Shown here: positions 25,030 to 34,068 of the stretch, one piece after another
Layout: every line of letters starts with the position of its first letter
Position numbering within the stretch: the stretch's first letter is position 1
Origin: Nevskia sp.
GTDB taxonomy: Bacteria > Pseudomonadota > Gammaproteobacteria > Nevskiales > Nevskiaceae
DNA length: 64,000 bases
Assembly (NCBI GenBank): GCA_019689635.1
Contig: JADGHB010000001.1
Span: forward strand, 62,001 to 126,000
Direction of reading: 5' to 3'
Program-made: the position numbers and the translations under genes
Notes under the pieces: model-generated
Seen by the model: only the letters and a program-made list of their open reading frames with translations
What the model was told of the DNA's origin: nothing
The model's database searches: none

Positions 25030-25809
25030 ATGGGCCGTTTGCAGGACAAGGTGGCGATCGTCACCGGCGGCGCGCGCGGCATGGGCGCGGCGACCGCGCG
25101 CGTGTTCGTCGCCGAAGGCGCCAAGGTGGCGATCGCCGACGTGCTCGACGAGCCGGGCGAGCGGCTGGCCCGCGAGCTGGGAACGCGCGCGCTGTTCCAG
25201 CATCACGACGTGAGCGACGAGGCGAGCTGGAGCCGGCTGATCGAAGTCGTCGAAGCGCGCCTGGGTCCGATCGACGTGCTGGTCAACAACGCCGGCGTGC
25301 TGCTGTTCAAGACCATCGCCGAGACCAGTCGCGCGGAGTTCGAGCGCGTGCTCGGCGTCAACTTGATCGGCTGTTTCCTCGGCACGCGGCTGGTCGGCGC
25401 GCGCCTGGTCACGCGCCGGCGCGGGGCCATCGTGAACGTCTCCTCGGTGGACGGCATGAAGGCCGCCAACGGTCTGGGCGCCTACTGCGCCAGCAAGTGG
25501 GCGGTGCGCGGCTTCACCAAGGTCGCGGCGATGGAGTTCGGCCACCGCGGCGTGCGCGTCAACTCGGTGCATCCCGGCGGCATCGACACCGCGATGGGCA
25601 ACCCCTACGCCGAGCCCAAGGCCGAGGTCAACAAGCGCTATGCCATGGTGCCATTGCAGCGCGTGGGCGAGCCGGAGGAAGTGGCGCGCGTGTCACTGTT
25701 TTTGGCCAGCGACGAAGCGAGCTATCTCAACGGCGCCGAGATCGCCGTGGACGGTGGCATGCTGTGCGGGCAGTATTACCTGGGCTTTCCGGGGGCGCCG
25801 GGCGTTTGA
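25030..25809 (+). CDS. SDR, 3-alpha/20-beta-hydroxysteroid-dehydrogenase-like
   Basis: A 259-residue classical SDR from the ATG at 25030, preceded by GAGAGGA. It shows TGGARGMG, ADV (NAD-type Asp), NNAG, NVSSVDG and the catalytic YCASK, with the C-terminal NGAEIAVDGGM. It closely resembles the bacterial 3-alpha,20-beta-hydroxysteroid dehydrogenase/FabG3 group and is related to the SDR at 19016-19801. It lies 25 bp downstream of the GH5 glycosidase and would be well placed to oxidise a hydroxyl freed by deglycosylation. That link is inference from gene order. Confidence 0.85.
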   Translation: MGRLQDKVAIVTGGARGMGAATARVFVAEGAKVAIADVLDEPGERLARELGTRALFQHHDVSDEASWSRLIEVVEARLGPIDVLVNNAGVLLFKTIAETSRAEFERVLGVNLIGCFLGTRLVGARLVTRRRGAIVNVSSVDGMKAANGLGAYCASKWAVRGFTKVAAMEFGHRGVRVNSVHPGGIDTAMGNPYAEPKAEVNKRYAMVPLQRVGEPEEVARVSLFLASDEASYLNGAEIAVDGGMLCGQYYLGFPGAPGV

Positions 25810-25908
25810 AGGAAAATTAGGGCCGCGCTCGAAGGCCAAGTCCGCGCCTGGCCGCCGCCGCCTCCTGGCCTATCATGAGCGCACCCCGCCGATCGCGCCC
25901 AGACCGTC

Positions 25909-26379
25909 ATGAACGCAACGCAACGCCGCGCACTCGCCGCCATCCTCAGCGCGGGCTTCGTGGCCGGCACTCTCGAGATCGGTGCCGCCGCCCTGATCTA
26001 TCGCGTCAGCCCGGTCATCGTCCTGCACGCCATCGCCGCCGGCGTGCTCGGTCCGCAGGCTTCCTTTTACGGCGGGGCGCCGACCGCAATCCTGGGCCTG
26101 GTGCTGCAATGGGCGATGTCGCTGCTGATCGCGGCCATCTACGTGCTCGCCGCCCGCCGCCTGTCCTGGCTGTTACAGCGCTGGAAGCTGTGGGGCCCGC
26201 TTTACGGGGTCGTGATTTTCGTCGTGATGAACTACGCGGTCGTCCCGCTGTCCCGGGCCGGACAGGGGATGCCGCACTTCGGGCTGGCGGAATTGGTCGA
26301 GAACCTGCTGGCGATGCTGCTGTTCGGCACGATCGTGGCCTTTTTCACTCAGCGCCTGACTCGGCCCGCGACGCGCTGA
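25909..26379 (+). CDS. Predicted membrane protein, four TM segments
   Basis: A 156-residue hydrophobic protein. Four transmembrane segments are visible (AALAAILSAGFVAGTLEIGAAAL, AILGLVLQWAMSLLIAAIYVLA, LYGVVIFVVMNYAVV and LLAMLLFGTIVAFF). The first carries a Glu (TLEIGAA) and a loop holds QASFYGGAPTAILG. It resembles small membrane proteins annotated as hypothetical in proteobacteria; I cannot assign a function. It ends 13 bp from the convergent end of the OYE-family gene, and no terminator-like hairpin is evident between them. Confidence 0.65.
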   Translation: MNATQRRALAAILSAGFVAGTLEIGAAALIYRVSPVIVLHAIAAGVLGPQASFYGGAPTAILGLVLQWAMSLLIAAIYVLAARRLSWLLQRWKLWGPLYGVVIFVVMNYAVVPLSRAGQGMPHFGLAELVENLLAMLLFGTIVAFFTQRLTRPATR

Positions 26380-26392
26380 CGCCAGCGCGCCC

Positions 26393-27634
26393 TCAATCGG
26401 CAGCCGGTTGCCGGTTCAGACGCGCGGCATCGGCCAGCGCACCCTGCAATACACAGTGCGTTCCGCTCGCGCCATACATGGTGACCACGCACTCGTTGCA
26501 GGCGGTGCACGCGGAGACCGAAACGGTGCCGTTTTTGAGCTTGTTCACGAACTCGGGATCGTGGATCAGCGCCCGACCCAAGGCGATGCCGTCAAAGCCG
26601 TCGGCCATGACCCGGGCGATGCCCTGGAGGGACTTGGCGCCGCCGAGATAGACCAGCGGCAGTTTCACCGCCGCGCGCACGCGCAGCGAGGGCTCGCGCA
26701 GGTACAGCTCGTGGAACCTGAGCTTCGGCTCCGCAAGCCGCATCAGGCGGGTGGCGATTTTCACCACCGGATTCTGGATCGTCTCCACCGCCGCAGCCGG
26801 CATGTTGGAACCGAAGATCGCCCAGGGGGCCTCCACGTTCATGCCGCCCGAAAGCACCAGAAAGTGCGCGCCGGTGCGCTCCAAAACGCGGGCGATCGCC
26901 GCCGCCTCCTCCGCGCCGGCGCCGCCCTTGTAGCCTTCGATCACGCTGAGTTTGCAGCCGACGGCCAGCGTCTGGCCGACCGCGTCGAGCACGCGCGCGA
27001 GCACTTCGGCCGGATAGGCGGCGCGCTGCGCCGCGTCGCCGCCGTATGCGTCGCGGCGGCGGTTGTAGCGCGGCGAAAGGAACTGACTGAGCAGATAGCC
27101 GTGGCCCATGTGCAGCTCGACGGCGTCGAACCCCGCTTCGCGCGCCAGCCGCGCCGCGGCGACGAACTGTTGCGCGACGCGCTCCATGTCCTGACGCGTC
27201 ATCGCGGTCTTGAACAACCGTCCGCTGAGCACACCGGCGGCGTTGAAGCCGCCGGAAGCGGACAGCGGATATTGCGTCGAGAGTTTCGGCAGGAAAGTGA
27301 AACAACCGCCGTGCGTGAGCTGGGCGCTGGCGGCAGCGCCTTGGCGGTGCACGGCCTCGGTGAGCGCGCGCAGATGGCGCACGCTGGGCGCGTCCATCAG
27401 CACCTGGTCCTCGAAAGTGCGGCCATCCGCCGTCACCGCGCAGTAGGCCACCGTGGTCATGCCCACGCCGCCGGCGGCGATGCGCCGGTGATGCTCGACC
27501 AGCAGTTTCGACGGCACGCCGCCCTTGGCCATGCCTTCGTTGGTCGCCGACTTGATGAAGCGGTTGCGCAGGCTCAGCGGGCCGAGCGTGAGCGGCGTGA
27601 ACGCGCGTGCGGCCTCGGCGTCCATGAGACTCAT
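26393..27634 (-). CDS. NADH:flavin oxidoreductase, Old Yellow Enzyme family
   Basis: A 413-residue FMN-binding TIM barrel from the ATG at 27634, which overlaps the upstream SDR stop (ATGA). Motifs are LRNRFIKSATNEGMA, QLTHGG, FDAVELHMGHGYLLSQFLSPRYNRRRDAYGG and YLGGAKSLQGIARVMADGFDGIALGRALI. The C-terminus has four cysteines, C-x2-C-x2-C-x10-C (CTACNEC ... HC), like the [4Fe-4S] site of 2,4-dienoyl-CoA reductase and BaiCD/BaiH proteins but without their second flavin domain. It is the last gene of the hsaA-kstD-TonB-SDR-OYE operon. Reduction of an enone in a steroid ring or side chain is inferred. Confidence 0.8.
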   Translation of the reverse strand: MSLMDAEAARAFTPLTLGPLSLRNRFIKSATNEGMAKGGVPSKLLVEHHRRIAAGGVGMTTVAYCAVTADGRTFEDQVLMDAPSVRHLRALTEAVHRQGAAASAQLTHGGCFTFLPKLSTQYPLSASGGFNAAGVLSGRLFKTAMTRQDMERVAQQFVAAARLAREAGFDAVELHMGHGYLLSQFLSPRYNRRRDAYGGDAAQRAAYPAEVLARVLDAVGQTLAVGCKLSVIEGYKGGAGAEEAAAIARVLERTGAHFLVLSGGMNVEAPWAIFGSNMPAAAVETIQNPVVKIATRLMRLAEPKLRFHELYLREPSLRVRAAVKLPLVYLGGAKSLQGIARVMADGFDGIALGRALIHDPEFVNKLKNGTVSVSACTACNECVVTMYGASGTHCVLQGALADAARLNRQPAAD

Positions 27635-28395
27635 CCGAGGAAGGCTTGCCCGCCGTCCAGCGCGATGGACTGGCCGTTGACGTAGGCGCAGTCGTCGGAG
27701 CACAGCACGGCCACGAAGCGGCCGATGTCGCGCTCGCAGTCTCCGACGCGCGCCAGCGGCACGGTGGCGAGGAAGGCCGCGGCCTCCTGCGGCCGCGCCT
27801 GCGTCCAGCCGTCCATCGCCGGCGAGTTGGCCAGCGGCAGGATGGCATTGGTGCGAATGCCGTCGCGTCCCCACTCGCAGGCCGCCGCGCGGGTCAGCAT
27901 GCGAATCGCCTCCTTCACGGCGGCGTAAGCGCCATAGCCGCTCATGTCCCAACGCCTGGCCGCAGGACTCGCGAGATTGACGATGCAGCCGCCCTCTTTC
28001 TTCAGATGCGGATGGGCGAGCTTCATCAGCCGGAAGGTCGCCAGCGGACCAGACTCCCAGCCCGCGGCGAAGGATGCATCGCTCACCCGCGCCAGCGGCC
28101 CGAGCGGCACTTCCTGGGCGTTGTTGACCAGGATGTGCAAGCCGCCGAAGCGCTCGACGGTGCGCGCCACCGTCTGTGCCAGCGCGGCGGCATCCTTCAC
28201 GTCGCAGGCCAGCGCCAGCGCCTGCCCGCCGCGCGCAGCGATTTCACCGGCGACCGCCTGAAGCTTGGGCAGACTGCGCCCCGCCAGCGCCACGCACGCG
28301 CCCGCCTCGGCGAGCGCCAGCGCGATGCCGCGGCCCACGCCCTGGCCGGCGCCGGTGACCAAGCCGACGCGGCCGTCGAGCGCGCCGTTCACCAC
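27631..28395 (-). CDS. SDR family dehydrogenase
   Basis: A 254-residue classical SDR with TGAGQGVGRG, AGRS (Arg after strand 2, favouring NADP(H)), NNAQ and the catalytic YAAVK. Two GTG codons in a row (28395 and 28392) are the only nearby starts. Both overlap the end of the TonB receptor gene, and the 3' end overlaps the OYE gene by 4 bases, so it is embedded in a tightly coupled operon. The protein ends CAYVNGQSIALDGGQAFLG, a standard SDR C-terminus. Its substrate is unknown; the operon context suggests a steroid ketone or alcohol. Confidence 0.83.
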   Translation of the reverse strand: MVNGALDGRVGLVTGAGQGVGRGIALALAEAGACVALAGRSLPKLQAVAGEIAARGGQALALACDVKDAAALAQTVARTVERFGGLHILVNNAQEVPLGPLARVSDASFAAGWESGPLATFRLMKLAHPHLKKEGGCIVNLASPAARRWDMSGYGAYAAVKEAIRMLTRAAACEWGRDGIRTNAILPLANSPAMDGWTQARPQEAAAFLATVPLARVGDCERDIGRFVAVLCSDDCAYVNGQSIALDGGQAFLG

Positions 28396-30773
28396 CGCAC
28401 GATGCCGGTGAGGCCGTAAGTCACCGGGTCGATGAAATAGGCGTCGGTGAGATGGCCGAAACCGGGGCCGAAGTCGATGAAGTTGGCCGCCACGTCCTCG
28501 TTCGCGCAGTTACGGCACCACAAGGCCAGCTCGCCATAGGCGGATGATCCCAGCGGAATCTGCGCCAAGGACAGACGCAGATTGAGCAGGCCGTAGGCCT
28601 TCACGCGCGTATCGGCGGCGACCTGCGCGGCGGGATTGAAGTCGGGTCCCGCCGGATCGAGCTGGTAGGGATAGGTATAGATCGAGCTGGTGTAAGCGTA
28701 ATCGGCGAGCGCGCGCACGCGGCCCCAGGCGAAGCGGGCCAGCTCGCTGTCGATCACGACATTGAAGCTGTTGCGCGGCGCGTGCGGAAAGGCACGGTCG
28801 TTCTTGTAGTCGTGCGGCTGGCCGGTCCCGGGATCGGTGTCGATGAACTGGTCGTAGCGCGGGTCCAGCCAGGCGTAGTTGGCGCGCACCGTGGTGCCGG
28901 CCACCGGCACGAAGGCGCCTTCCAGCTCGAGACCCTTGATCGTCGCGCGACCGGCGTTGCGGATCACGGTGGCGGCGGCGCCGCTGCCGACGAACACCGA
29001 CTCCTGCAGATCGGTGGCCTGATTGCGGAACAACGCCAGACTGAGCTGCGCGCGATCGTCGAGGAAGTTGCTCTTGGCGCCCAGCTCCAGCGACTTCTGC
29101 TTCTCCGGCTTGAACGGGGTCAGCGTTTCCTGGACGTTGGCCGCCGAGGACTGGGTGGGGTCGCTGAACTCGCCGTTGAAGCCGCCGGACTTGAAGCCAT
29201 AGGCGTAGCGCGCATACACGTTGAGTTGCTCGCTGAACTTCCAGGCCGCGGCGAATACCGGCGTGGTCGCCTCGAAGCTGCGGCTGCCATGCGTGCCGGC
29301 AGGGATCAAATAATTGAACGTTCCCGGCGCCGCCATGCAGTTCGGATAGAACGCGGAATTGCAGCCGAAGATGCGATCCAGCCGCTTGCGCTCCTCGGTA
29401 TAGCGAACGCCGGCGGTCAGCGTCAGCGGATCGAGTGGCCGGTAGTCCAACTGAGCGTAGGCGGCGCCGGCCTTGGTGCCGGTACCGTACTGCGAATCGT
29501 AGAGCACGCCCTTGGAGAAGAATTCCTGCGGATTGTTGGTGCGGCCGTCGTCGAAGAAGTAGTACAGGCCGCCGACGTAATTGAAGCGGCCCTTGTGCCC
29601 CACCCACTGCAGTTCCTGCGACCATTCGCGGTACTTGGTGAAGCGCTGGGTGAAGGCGATGTCGTTGGGCGAGCCGTCGAGGTCCAGCGAGTCGCGCCAG
29701 TCGAGATGGCGGTAGGCGCTGATCGACTTCAAGGTATCCTCCGGCGTAGCGTTCCAGGTCAGGGTCAGCGAATGGCCCTGCACCCGCGAGATCTCGAACA
29801 CCGGCGCGTTGATGTCCGCCACCGTCTGGCGCTGCTGCGAGACGTAGGACGCCTCGGTCGGATAGCCGACGAAGGTGAAAAACGCGTTGTCCGCCCGATA
29901 GAGCTGGGCGTAGGCGGGATTCTGGTTGATGTCGGAGTGATCGAAGCGGTAATCGGCGGAGAAGTTCGGGCTGAACTCGAACAGACCCGCCAGGCGCACG
30001 CCGGCGTTCTTGCGGTTGTTCAGCGCCTGGGCCGAACTGCCGGCGGCGCCGGTGACCCAGCCGTCGCGCTGCTCGGCGCGCGCGCCGATGGAGAAACTGG
30101 CGATGCCCCACTTCGGCAAATCCACCGAGACTTTTTCGGTCAGCTCGTTGTAGTTGCCCAGCTCCAGGCTCGCCTGTCCGCCGAACACGCCGCTGGGCTT
30201 GGGGGTGACGAGGTTGATCGCCCCGGCGATGGTATTGCGGCCGTAGAGCGTGCCCTGCGGACCGCGCAGCACCTCGATGCGCGCCAGATCGACCACGTCG
30301 AACACCGAGCCCTGCGCCTTGCCGATGTACACGCCGTCGAGATAGATGCCGACCGCGGGATCCCAGTAGATCGCGGGATTGATCTCGGTGATGCCGCGGA
30401 TGGCGATCTGCGAGATGGTGTTGTTGGACGGGGTCTTGCTCACTTGCAGGCCCGGGCCGAGCGCATTGAGGTCGAGCACGTTGTCGATGCCACGCGACTC
30501 GATCTGCTTCTGGGAAAGCGCCGTGACGGCGATCGGCACGTCTTGCAGCTTTTGTTCGCGCTTTTGCGCGGTGACCACCACGGTCTCCAGCGTTTTCACT
30601 TCCGCCGGCGGCTTGGCCTGCGCCTGCGCCGCAGGCGACGGCGTCTCGCTTCCCGCCGCGGAATTCTGTTCCTGCGACGGCGCGGCGTCGGGCGACGAAC
30701 TTTGCTGCGCCGGCAGCGCGGGCGCAACCAGCATCCCCAGGGTCAATGACGCAAGCCACTTCGCGATGTGCAT
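28389..30773 (-). CDS. TonB-dependent outer membrane receptor, likely steroid uptake
   Basis: A 794-residue receptor. A signal peptide (MHIAKWLASLTLGMLVAPALPAQQ) is followed by a Pro/Ala/Gln-rich linker and a TonB-box-like ETVVVTAQKREQ. The plug domain reads DVPIAVTALSQKQIESRG, then RIEVLRGPQGTLYGRNTIAGAINLVTPKP, leading into a beta-barrel that ends in an aromatic residue (TGIVRW). Receptors of this kind often accompany degradation genes for hydrophobic or bulky substrates in proteobacteria. The gene lies between kstD and an SDR in one leftward operon, so uptake of a steroid or conjugate is likely though not shown by the sequence itself. Confidence 0.88.
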   Translation of the reverse strand: MHIAKWLASLTLGMLVAPALPAQQSSSPDAAPSQEQNSAAGSETPSPAAQAQAKPPAEVKTLETVVVTAQKREQKLQDVPIAVTALSQKQIESRGIDNVLDLNALGPGLQVSKTPSNNTISQIAIRGITEINPAIYWDPAVGIYLDGVYIGKAQGSVFDVVDLARIEVLRGPQGTLYGRNTIAGAINLVTPKPSGVFGGQASLELGNYNELTEKVSVDLPKWGIASFSIGARAEQRDGWVTGAAGSSAQALNNRKNAGVRLAGLFEFSPNFSADYRFDHSDINQNPAYAQLYRADNAFFTFVGYPTEASYVSQQRQTVADINAPVFEISRVQGHSLTLTWNATPEDTLKSISAYRHLDWRDSLDLDGSPNDIAFTQRFTKYREWSQELQWVGHKGRFNYVGGLYYFFDDGRTNNPQEFFSKGVLYDSQYGTGTKAGAAYAQLDYRPLDPLTLTAGVRYTEERKRLDRIFGCNSAFYPNCMAAPGTFNYLIPAGTHGSRSFEATTPVFAAAWKFSEQLNVYARYAYGFKSGGFNGEFSDPTQSSAANVQETLTPFKPEKQKSLELGAKSNFLDDRAQLSLALFRNQATDLQESVFVGSGAAATVIRNAGRATIKGLELEGAFVPVAGTTVRANYAWLDPRYDQFIDTDPGTGQPHDYKNDRAFPHAPRNSFNVVIDSELARFAWGRVRALADYAYTSSIYTYPYQLDPAGPDFNPAAQVAADTRVKAYGLLNLRLSLAQIPLGSSAYGELALWCRNCANEDVAANFIDFGPGFGHLTDAYFIDPVTYGLTGIVRW

Positions 30774-30801
30774 CTCATCCTCCTCGTCCGATCTCGTTTT
30801 C

Positions 30802-30822
30802 CGCGCTGCTTTTCGCAGCGCG
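30802..30822. other. Hairpin in the kstD-TonB receptor gap
   Basis: CGCGCTGC, loop TTTTC, GCAGCGCG, a perfect 8-bp stem in the 89 bp between the kstD stop and the receptor start. No T run follows on the minus strand, so it is more likely an mRNA-processing or attenuating structure than a full terminator. Confidence 0.4.
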
Positions 30823-30862
30823 CCCTACCCCAAGCCGATGGGTTCGAGTTTTTGAGCGTTTG

Positions 30863-32605
30863 TTAAGCGGCGGCCGCCGCGCGCGGCGTGGCGCTTTCGC
30901 GCGCCGCGGCCAGGTCCTGCGCCGCGAGATAGCCGAAAGTCATCGCCGGCCCCAGGGTGGCGCCCGGCCCCGCGTAGGTCCGGCCCATCACCGCCGCCGA
31001 ACAATTGCCGATCGCGTACAACCCCGGGATGGCGCGGCCGTCCTCGCGCAACACGCGCGCGTGCGCGTCGGTGAGAAGTCCGCCCTTGGTGCCGATCTCG
31101 CCGGGATACAGGGGCATGGCGTAGTACGGCGCCTGTGCGAGCGGGGCGAGACAGGGATTGGGCTTGATCTTGGGATCGGCGTAGTAGCGGTCGAAGACGT
31201 TGCCGCCCTTGCCGAACTCCGGGTCGCGTCCTTGCGCGGCGTAGCGGTTCATGTTCGCCACCGTTTCCGCAAGGCCCGCAGCGTCCACGCCGATTTTCTT
31301 CGCGAGCGCTTGCAGCGTATCGGCTTTGAAGTACACCTTGCCGTTCCATTCCGCCGGCAGCTTGGCGTCCGGTTGCAGGCTGGCGGGCAACAGAGGGCCG
31401 CAGGGATAGTTCTTGCGGAAGCGCGCGTCGAACACCATCCAGCAGGGAATGGCCGCCCCGCTTCTCGCCTGCTCCGCGTAAATGGCGTACACCGCCTCGG
31501 TGTAAGGCGCCGCTTCGTTGAAGAAGCGCCGGCCGGCGCCATTGACGATCACGCAGCCGGGCAGCGAGCGCTCCACGAACAGCGCGGTGGCCACCGCGCT
31601 GCCCGGCACCGGCACGGTGGGCGCACCCCAGGTGAGGTTCATGAACCGGGTCGCCGCGCCAAGCCGCAGGCCGGCGCGCAAACCGTCGCCGGTGTTGCAG
31701 CCGGGAGCGGCGGTCCACTCCGCGCGCGTGGGCCGGGGCAGATACTGCTCGCGCAGCGCCTGGTTCGACTCGAAACCGCCGCTCGCCAGAATCACCCCGC
31801 GCCGCGCGCGCAGGCGCAGGCGCCGGCCGCCCTGCACGGCGACGACGCCGGTCACGCGGCCGTCTTCTTCCACGAGCGACTCCAGGGCGGTTTCGTATTC
31901 CAGCGGTATGGCGTTTTCCAGCATGGCCAGGCGCAGTTGGGCCACCAGGCTCTGGCCCAGCACCAGCCGGCGGTCGCGCCAGGTCTTGCGCCGCCAGGAA
32001 AAATCCGTCCAGTAGCGCCCCATGAGCTTGAGGGTGAGCCGCACCCAGCCGGGGCCGCGCGCGAACAGCGTGTGCGCCTCGACCTGGTCCATGCTGACGC
32101 GGCCCATGACCAGCGTGCCGCGATAAGGCTCGCGCTGGCGGAAAAACTCCGCGCCCAGACGCCGCGCGTCGAACGCCACCGGCTCCATGGTGCGCGCGCC
32201 GGGTTTGCCGCCCGGCGCCTCGGGGAAATAATCGGGGTACTTGGCCACCGCGCGAAAGCGCACGCCGTAGCGGCTTTCCATGAAGTGCAGCATCGCGCGC
32301 GCCCCGCGCACGTAGGCGATAAGCTTTTCTTCCGGCACCTCGCCGCCGGTGAGGTGCTTGAGATAAGTCAGCGCCTCTTCTTCGGAGTCCGGCACGCCGG
32401 CCGCCGCCATCTGCTCGTTGCAGGGAATCCAGATGCCGCCGCCGGACACCGCGCTGGTGCCGCCGTACACGCGGTCCTTCTCGATCAGCACCACCGACAA
32501 GCCTTGCGCGCGACAGCACAAAGCCGCGGTCATGCCGCCGGCGCCCGAGCCGACCACGATCACGTCGTATTCCCGCTGCGCGTCCGCCATTCGTTGGTCG
32601 TTCAT
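30863..32605 (-). CDS. kstD: 3-ketosteroid-delta1-dehydrogenase (KstD)
   Basis: A 580-residue flavoprotein. The ATG at 32605 (MNDQRMADAQREYDVIV) follows GAGG and is preferred to the track start at 32644. It has an N-terminal GSGAGGMTAALCC, then GGTSAVSGGGIWIPCN. The C-terminal active-site signature is GRTYAGPGATLGPAMTFGYLAA; the Tyr and the fourth-next Gly of YAGPG correspond to the KstD catalytic Tyr487 and Gly491. KstD removes the C1-C2 hydrogens of 3-ketosteroids and, with KshAB, triggers B-ring opening. It is the second gene after hsaA in the leftward operon. This is the only one of the three flavoproteins in the window with the full KstD signature. Confidence 0.88.
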   Translation of the reverse strand: MNDQRMADAQREYDVIVVGSGAGGMTAALCCRAQGLSVVLIEKDRVYGGTSAVSGGGIWIPCNEQMAAAGVPDSEEEALTYLKHLTGGEVPEEKLIAYVRGARAMLHFMESRYGVRFRAVAKYPDYFPEAPGGKPGARTMEPVAFDARRLGAEFFRQREPYRGTLVMGRVSMDQVEAHTLFARGPGWVRLTLKLMGRYWTDFSWRRKTWRDRRLVLGQSLVAQLRLAMLENAIPLEYETALESLVEEDGRVTGVVAVQGGRRLRLRARRGVILASGGFESNQALREQYLPRPTRAEWTAAPGCNTGDGLRAGLRLGAATRFMNLTWGAPTVPVPGSAVATALFVERSLPGCVIVNGAGRRFFNEAAPYTEAVYAIYAEQARSGAAIPCWMVFDARFRKNYPCGPLLPASLQPDAKLPAEWNGKVYFKADTLQALAKKIGVDAAGLAETVANMNRYAAQGRDPEFGKGGNVFDRYYADPKIKPNPCLAPLAQAPYYAMPLYPGEIGTKGGLLTDAHARVLREDGRAIPGLYAIGNCSAAVMGRTYAGPGATLGPAMTFGYLAAQDLAAARESATPRAAAAA

Positions 32606-32662
32606 GTCCGCCTCGTCTCGCGCCAGCGCCCTCGGGGTGGCCATCCCGCGAGCGCCGCGGTT

Positions 32663-33868
32663 TCAGATGAAGAAATCGGTGTTGTCGCGTCCGAGCAATA
32701 CGCCCCCGTAGTTGCGCCCGAACTGCTCCGGGTTGTTGGCGTAGTGCGCGCGCGCGGCGTAGATGTCCAGCAGGTAGCGATACAGCGGAAAGTCGGTGAA
32801 GATGCCGCGCCCGCCGCAGGCCGAGAACAATTGGTAGGCGTGGCGCGCGCAGCGCTCCACCACCTGGGCCGCCTGGTGGCGGAAGTGCAGGCGCTCGCGG
32901 ACATCGTCGAGCGGTACGCCGTTGCGAATCTTGTTCATCAGCGTTTCGAAGTTGCGGTTGAGCACCAGCTTCATTTCGTCGATGGCCAGCGCGGTCTCGG
33001 CCGCCGCCAGTTGCGCCGGCGCTTGCTCGGCGGTCTTGTTGCCCATGTCGCCGACGCGCACCTTGGCGAATTCGATGAACAGATTCAGCGCCCCCTGCAG
33101 GCCGCCGATCGCAGCGCTCGACACGGCGCGCACGAAGATCTGGCCGAAAGGCAGCTTGTAGAGATCCGACGTGAACACGTGACGGCCGGGATTGGTCCCG
33201 GCGAAGCCGTCCACGGCTCGGTGCGTACGGTACTCCGGCACGAAGGCGTCCTTGACCACGACGTCCTTGGAGCCGGTGCCCTTGAGCCCCATCACATGCC
33301 AGGTGTCGACCACTTCGAAATCGCGGCGCGGCACGAGGAACGTGCGGTATTCCGGCGGCTGGCCTTCGTTGAAGACGAGCCCGCCGAGGAACACCCAGTC
33401 GCAGTGATCGATGCCGCTGGAGAATCCCCAACGGCCGGAGAATCTGAAGCCACCCTCCACGGGCTTGACTTGGCCCTTGGGCATGTAGGTCGAGGCGATC
33501 AGCACCGAGCGGTCCTTGCCCCACACGTCCTCGGCGGCGCGCGGATCGAACAGCGCGATCTGCCAGTTGTGCACGCCGATCACGCCGTAGATCCAGGCGG
33601 TGGACATGCAGCCTTCCGCCAGCGTCATACAGATCTCGTAGAAGACCCGCGGGTCCATCTCGTAGCCGCCGTACTGCTTGGGCTTGAGCACGTCGAAGAA
33701 ACCCGCGTCCTTGAGCTCCGCGACGGTTTCCGCCGGCACGCAGCGCGCCTCCTCGCACTGCCGGGCACGGCTTGCCAGCACCGGTACCATCTCCCGCGCG
33801 CGCTGGATCAGCGCCTGCGGAGTCGCCAGGGTTGCGGTGGTGGCGATTTTCTGAGTCTGACTGGGCAC
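32663..33868 (-). CDS. hsaA: HsaA-like flavin-dependent 3-HSA monooxygenase
   Basis: A 401-residue member of the acyl-CoA-dehydrogenase-like flavin monooxygenases. The GTG at 33868 after GAGCGAGG is chosen. Recognisable blocks are KPKQYGGYEMDPRVFYEI, EGCMSTAWIYGVIGVHNWQIALFDP, VEGGFRFSGRWGFSSGIDHCDWVFLGG and VMGLKGTGSKDVVVKDAFVPEYRT. These match HsaA/TesA2, which hydroxylates 3-HSA to the catechol 3,4-DHSA using reduced flavin from HsaB. No HsaB-type flavin reductase is visible in the window. It heads the leftward hsaA-kstD-TonB-SDR-OYE operon and is divergent from kshA across a 200-bp spacer. HpaH-type relatives are possible but less likely. Confidence 0.87.
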   Translation of the reverse strand: MPSQTQKIATTATLATPQALIQRAREMVPVLASRARQCEEARCVPAETVAELKDAGFFDVLKPKQYGGYEMDPRVFYEICMTLAEGCMSTAWIYGVIGVHNWQIALFDPRAAEDVWGKDRSVLIASTYMPKGQVKPVEGGFRFSGRWGFSSGIDHCDWVFLGGLVFNEGQPPEYRTFLVPRRDFEVVDTWHVMGLKGTGSKDVVVKDAFVPEYRTHRAVDGFAGTNPGRHVFTSDLYKLPFGQIFVRAVSSAAIGGLQGALNLFIEFAKVRVGDMGNKTAEQAPAQLAAAETALAIDEMKLVLNRNFETLMNKIRNGVPLDDVRERLHFRHQAAQVVERCARHAYQLFSACGGRGIFTDFPLYRYLLDIYAARAHYANNPEQFGRNYGGVLLGRDNTDFFI

Positions 33869-34068
33869 GGCGTTTCCTCGCTCAAAGATGCACCGGCGCG
33901 GCACGCCGGAGTTTTGCTGTCCGCCTTTGTCACAGAAAAGCGCGCGCGCGGCTTCGTCCGAATTGAGGAGAACGCGCGCCGAGGAACGATGCGGCTTTCA
34001 CTCAAACGGGTGAGGCCGCCTGCAGGCGCTTTGCACACACTGCGCGCATTCTCGCCGGGAGCCGCAAC

